A DNA stretch of 7,876 bases. Origin: Deltaproteobacteria bacterium RIFOXYA12_FULL_61_11 (lineage in GTDB: Bacteria; Bdellovibrionota_F; JAHFAK01; YA12-FULL-61-11). Below the pieces are notes generated by a model that ran no database searches, had not been told where the DNA came from, and was given only the letters and a program-made list of their open reading frames with translations. A program made the position numbers and the translations under genes. Shown one piece after another: positions 6,402 through 7,876 of the stretch. The number at the start of each line of letters is the position of its first letter. Within the stretch, counting starts at the first letter, position 1. The stretch lies in assembly GCA_001799195.1 (NCBI GenBank), contig MGSU01000199.1, positions 1-7,876 of the forward strand, read 5' to 3'.

Positions 6402-7202
6402 ATGAAACGGTCCATCTTGGTTCTGCTGGTATGTGCCTTTGCGGTCCCGAACCTCTTCGCTCTGAACGTCCCCGAGGCCGTGCAAGAACGCTTTGCCGGC
6501 TACCGCACCCAGATCAACGCCGCCATGGTTGAGACCAAGGGCAACGTCGAGGAAGCCGCGGCCAGGGTATTGGCCGAAATCAAGGACGAAGATAACCAAA
6601 TCATGGCCATCCGGGCGGTTCTTCACGCCGCGCTCAGCATCGCAGTCTACAAGGTTTCAGAGCCCTTCTCGGACAAGTTCGCCGAAAAGACCATCTGTAT
6701 GCTCCACGGCAAGAAGCACTGCCTCGAAGCCGAACACGAGTTCGAACCCAGCGACAAGGACCCCCTCTTCAAGGCCATGCAATTCCTGGCCAGACAGAAC
6801 GACCTCGAGGGAGGCACCCCGAGCATGGACCGGGTCAAGGTCCTCGGCAAGCACAACTCCACCTTCAACGATGCCTTCAAGGTTTTCACCCTGGCCTCGA
6901 AGAACACGGTCGGCCAGGTCGGTGAAGCCCTCTCCGAGGTCTATTCCACCTGCCTCGAGAAGGTGACTGACCCGCAGGTCCAGCATGCCGCCCTGTCCAT
7001 TGTAACCAGTGCCGGTCTTGCAGCCTTCGCCAACGTTCTGGCCGCCGACACCATCGCCAAGTGGGCCGTGAAGATCCACGAGCTGCTCAAACAGGGTGTG
7101 GCTTACACCGTAGCCGTAGCCCAGGCCCTCGGCGAGGGCATCAAAACTGGGTACGACACGGCCAAGCAGGAGCTGCTTGCCAGATTGAAGAAGGAAGACT
7201 GA
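6402..7202 (+). CDS. Exported helical protein of unknown function (second of a pair)
   Basis: I do not recognise this 266-residue protein. The ATG at 6402 follows an AGGAGGG Shine-Dalgarno (6391-6397) and opens a signal peptide (MKRSILVLLVCAFAV...), with cleavage probably near NLFA at residue 20. An alternative GTG at 6378 lies upstream of this Shine-Dalgarno and is rejected. The mature protein appears almost entirely alpha-helical: alanine-rich amphipathic stretches at about 24-62, 66-96, 155-188 and 193-262, and a Lys-rich C-terminus. A CMLHGKKHC pair (Cys99 and Cys107) could form a small disulfide loop or bind metal; Cys184 is the only other mature cysteine. The segment 195-216 is hydrophobic (Ala/Val/Leu) and might contact membrane. 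No lipobox or enzyme motif is visible. Codon choice is strongly biased to C-ending and AAG codons, as in the preceding gene, which would fit good expression. Shared direction, spacing and export suggest it works with the upstream gene, but they show no obvious sequence similarity. Confidence 0.85.
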   Translation: MKRSILVLLVCAFAVPNLFALNVPEAVQERFAGYRTQINAAMVETKGNVEEAAARVLAEIKDEDNQIMAIRAVLHAALSIAVYKVSEPFSDKFAEKTICMLHGKKHCLEAEHEFEPSDKDPLFKAMQFLARQNDLEGGTPSMDRVKVLGKHNSTFNDAFKVFTLASKNTVGQVGEALSEVYSTCLEKVTDPQVQHAALSIVTSAGLAAFANVLAADTIAKWAVKIHELLKQGVAYTVAVAQALGEGIKTGYDTAKQELLARLKKED

Positions 7203-7203
7203 G

Positions 7204-7233
7204 TCCCCTCCTTCCCTCCTTTCTCCCTTCCCC
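7204..7233 (+). other. 30-nt uninterrupted pyrimidine tract
   Basis: Immediately after the stop codon at 7200-7202, thirty consecutive bases are C or T. The complementary strand is purine-only with four G-runs of three or four, the pattern needed for a G-quadruplex, though one loop would be about eight bases. A C-rich RNA of this kind is also a classical Rho-loading type of sequence. The composition is seen directly; the roles are inferred. Confidence 0.6.
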
Positions 7234-7243
7234 AGGTCTGCCC

Positions 7244-7278
7244 TCGGACATACCTTCCCCCCTCGTGTTATGTTCCGA
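7244..7278. repeat. Imperfect inverted repeat downstream of the exported pair
   Basis: TCGGACATA (7244-7252) pairs with TATGTTCCGA (7269-7278) with one bulged T, across a 16-nt pyrimidine-rich loop. It lies about 40 nt after the last stop codon. There is no T-run after it, so it may be a 3'-end stabilising hairpin rather than an intrinsic terminator. Confidence 0.4.
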
Positions 7279-7300
7279 CCACTGCTCGAGCTATCCAACC

Positions 7301-7345
7301 TTTGGAAACCAAATTTGGAAACCAAGTAGTAAGTTGGAAAGCAAG
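7301..7345. repeat. Tandem 13-bp near-palindromes TTTGGAAACCAAA with a degenerate third copy
   Basis: TTTGGAAACCAA occurs at 7301-7312 and again at 7314-7325 (13-bp period). Each copy is itself a dyad (TTGG-AAA-CCAA), and their junction CCAAATTTGG (7309-7318) is a perfect palindrome. A partial copy, TTGGAAAGCAAG, follows at 7334-7345. They resemble clustered binding sites or the relics of a terminal repeat of a mobile element; nothing decides between these. Confidence 0.65.
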
Positions 7346-7493
7346 TTGGACTTTGCTCTGTCCGTACCATTGGTTTTCCCCCATCCTCGCCTCAAACCTG
7401 GTAGCGGTGTTATACGAAAAGGAGGTGGAGCAATCGAAAAGGTCACAAATCGTTGACTCGCGGGCGCACCTCTCCCGTCCTCGCGCGGCGCTG

Positions 7494-7526
7494 AAAAGAC
7501 GGCCGAGATCCTGGCTCAGTCTTTTT
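7494..7526. terminator. Bidirectional intrinsic terminator-like hairpin
   Basis: AAAAGAC (7494-7500) pairs with GTCTTTT (7519-7525), with an inner GCC/GGC step (7502-7504 with 7513-7515). The plus strand ends in five T's (7522-7526) and the minus strand in four, so it could stop transcription from both sides. Its right arm overlaps the last codons and stop (7516-7518) of the minus-strand transposase fragment, so it would act right at that gene's end. Confidence 0.5.
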
Positions 7527-7876
7527 GCGATGCGTCGGTGTGGCGGCAGGGAGTCTGACCTCCACGCGCCGAGCAGGAAGCAGCGACGTCGGAAGCAGTG
7601 AGCTTCCGGGCCGTGTAGAGCTCCCGGTTATAGGCTCGGACCTGCGACAAGAGCTGCTCGGTACGCGAGAGACAGTACTGTGCAGATCCGAAGAAATACC
7701 GTGGTCCTGCCAGGATCTCCTCGTCCTGGGCTTTACCTTCCAAGCGCTTGGCTTCGACCAGCTCGCAATAGGCTGTGGCGCGCTCGGCGTCGGTCTCGCC
7801 CAGGTTTAGCCAGGCCTCCGAGGTATCGAGGCGTTCGTCCTTCTCGATCCCGGCATAGTGGCGGTACCCGCTGAAG
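7516..7876 (-). CDS. C-terminal part of a probable Y1/REP-associated tyrosine transposase (IS200-like), 5' end outside the window
   Basis: The minus frame is open from the right edge to a TGA at 7518-7516, giving 119 residues of a longer protein. It begins with FSGYRHYAGIEKDERLDT, continues through WLNLGETDAERATAYCELVEA, and then has GSAQY. This order (Ser-x-Tyr-Arg-x-Tyr-x-Gly, then a Leu-Gly-x-Thr-x-x-Glu-Arg-x-x-x-Tyr helix, then Gly-Ser-x-x-Tyr/Phe) is characteristic of the region after the catalytic domain in Y1 transposases of the REP-associated type. Those are single-strand DNA transposases with an HUH motif and one catalytic tyrosine; both would lie upstream, beyond the window, so activity cannot be judged. 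The last 25 or so residues form a low-complexity tail with several cysteines, which may be an extension acquired by loss of an earlier stop. A terminator-like hairpin covers its end. The family call is from motif recall. Confidence 0.6.
   Translation of the reverse strand, partial: FSGYRHYAGIEKDERLDTSEAWLNLGETDAERATAYCELVEAKRLEGKAQDEEILAGPRYFFGSAQYCLSRTEQLLSQVRAYNRELYTARKLTASDVAASCSARGGQTPCRHTDASQKD

Larger units (their letters stand above)
7203..7515. other. Gene-free region between the exported pair and the transposase fragment
   Basis: I see no credible gene in this 313-nt stretch. The plus-strand frames crossing it (7061-7456, 7302-7601) begin inside the preceding gene or lack any recognisable domain. 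It holds, in order, a 30-nt pyrimidine tract (7204-7233), an imperfect hairpin (7244-7278), two tandem 13-bp near-palindromes with a degenerate third (7301-7345), and a terminator-like hairpin at its right end (7494-7526). Confidence 0.6.

Noticed and set aside
6657-7370. Minus-strand open frame of 237 codons
   Set aside because: It is antisense to the second exported protein, has no Shine-Dalgarno and begins in the repeat region downstream.

Overview
The window looks like a piece of chromosome from a GC-rich (by eye close to 60%), Gram-negative bacterium. The outer membrane is inferred from a Wzi-type beta-barrel protein with a Sec signal peptide and a C-terminal aromatic residue. A PSP1/RicT protein encoded directly after holB is an arrangement best known from Firmicutes, but it also occurs in several diderm phyla. 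I cannot name the phylum from the sequence alone.

Layout, left to right. (1) Positions 1-2299, minus strand: a tight two-gene unit of holB (DNA polymerase III delta-prime) followed 9 nt later by ricT (PSP1-domain protein), which runs off the left edge. (2) Positions 2300-2640: a mostly non-coding divergent region containing a 138-bp element with terminal and nested inverted repeats, bracketed by a 9-bp direct repeat. It is either a small mobile element (MITE-like) or a structured RNA. (3) Positions 2641-4128, plus strand: a probable capsule-assembly Wzi-like outer-membrane protein whose signal peptide is built from a triplicated 15-bp repeat. (4) Positions 4212-4988, minus strand: a 1-acyl-glycerol-3-phosphate acyltransferase (PlsC) convergent with the Wzi-like gene. 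(5) Positions 5235-7202, plus strand: two exported proteins of unknown function, each with a strong Shine-Dalgarno and a signal peptide, separated by 81 nt that contain a perfect 7-bp inverted repeat. (6) Positions 7203-7515: a gene-free stretch with a 30-nt pyrimidine tract, a hairpin, two tandem 13-bp near-palindromes and a bidirectional terminator-like hairpin. (7) Positions 7516-7876, minus strand: the C-terminal part of a probable Y1/REP-associated (IS200-like) transposase, cut by the right edge.

Functionally, holB-ricT is a housekeeping pair (clamp loading; RNA processing and regulation). The Wzi-like protein and PlsC both act in the cell envelope, but they are convergent and so not an operon. 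The two unknown exported proteins appear to be co-directional and possibly co-transcribed. They and the 138-bp element are the least explained parts of the window. No RNA gene, CRISPR array or complete insertion sequence was recognised.
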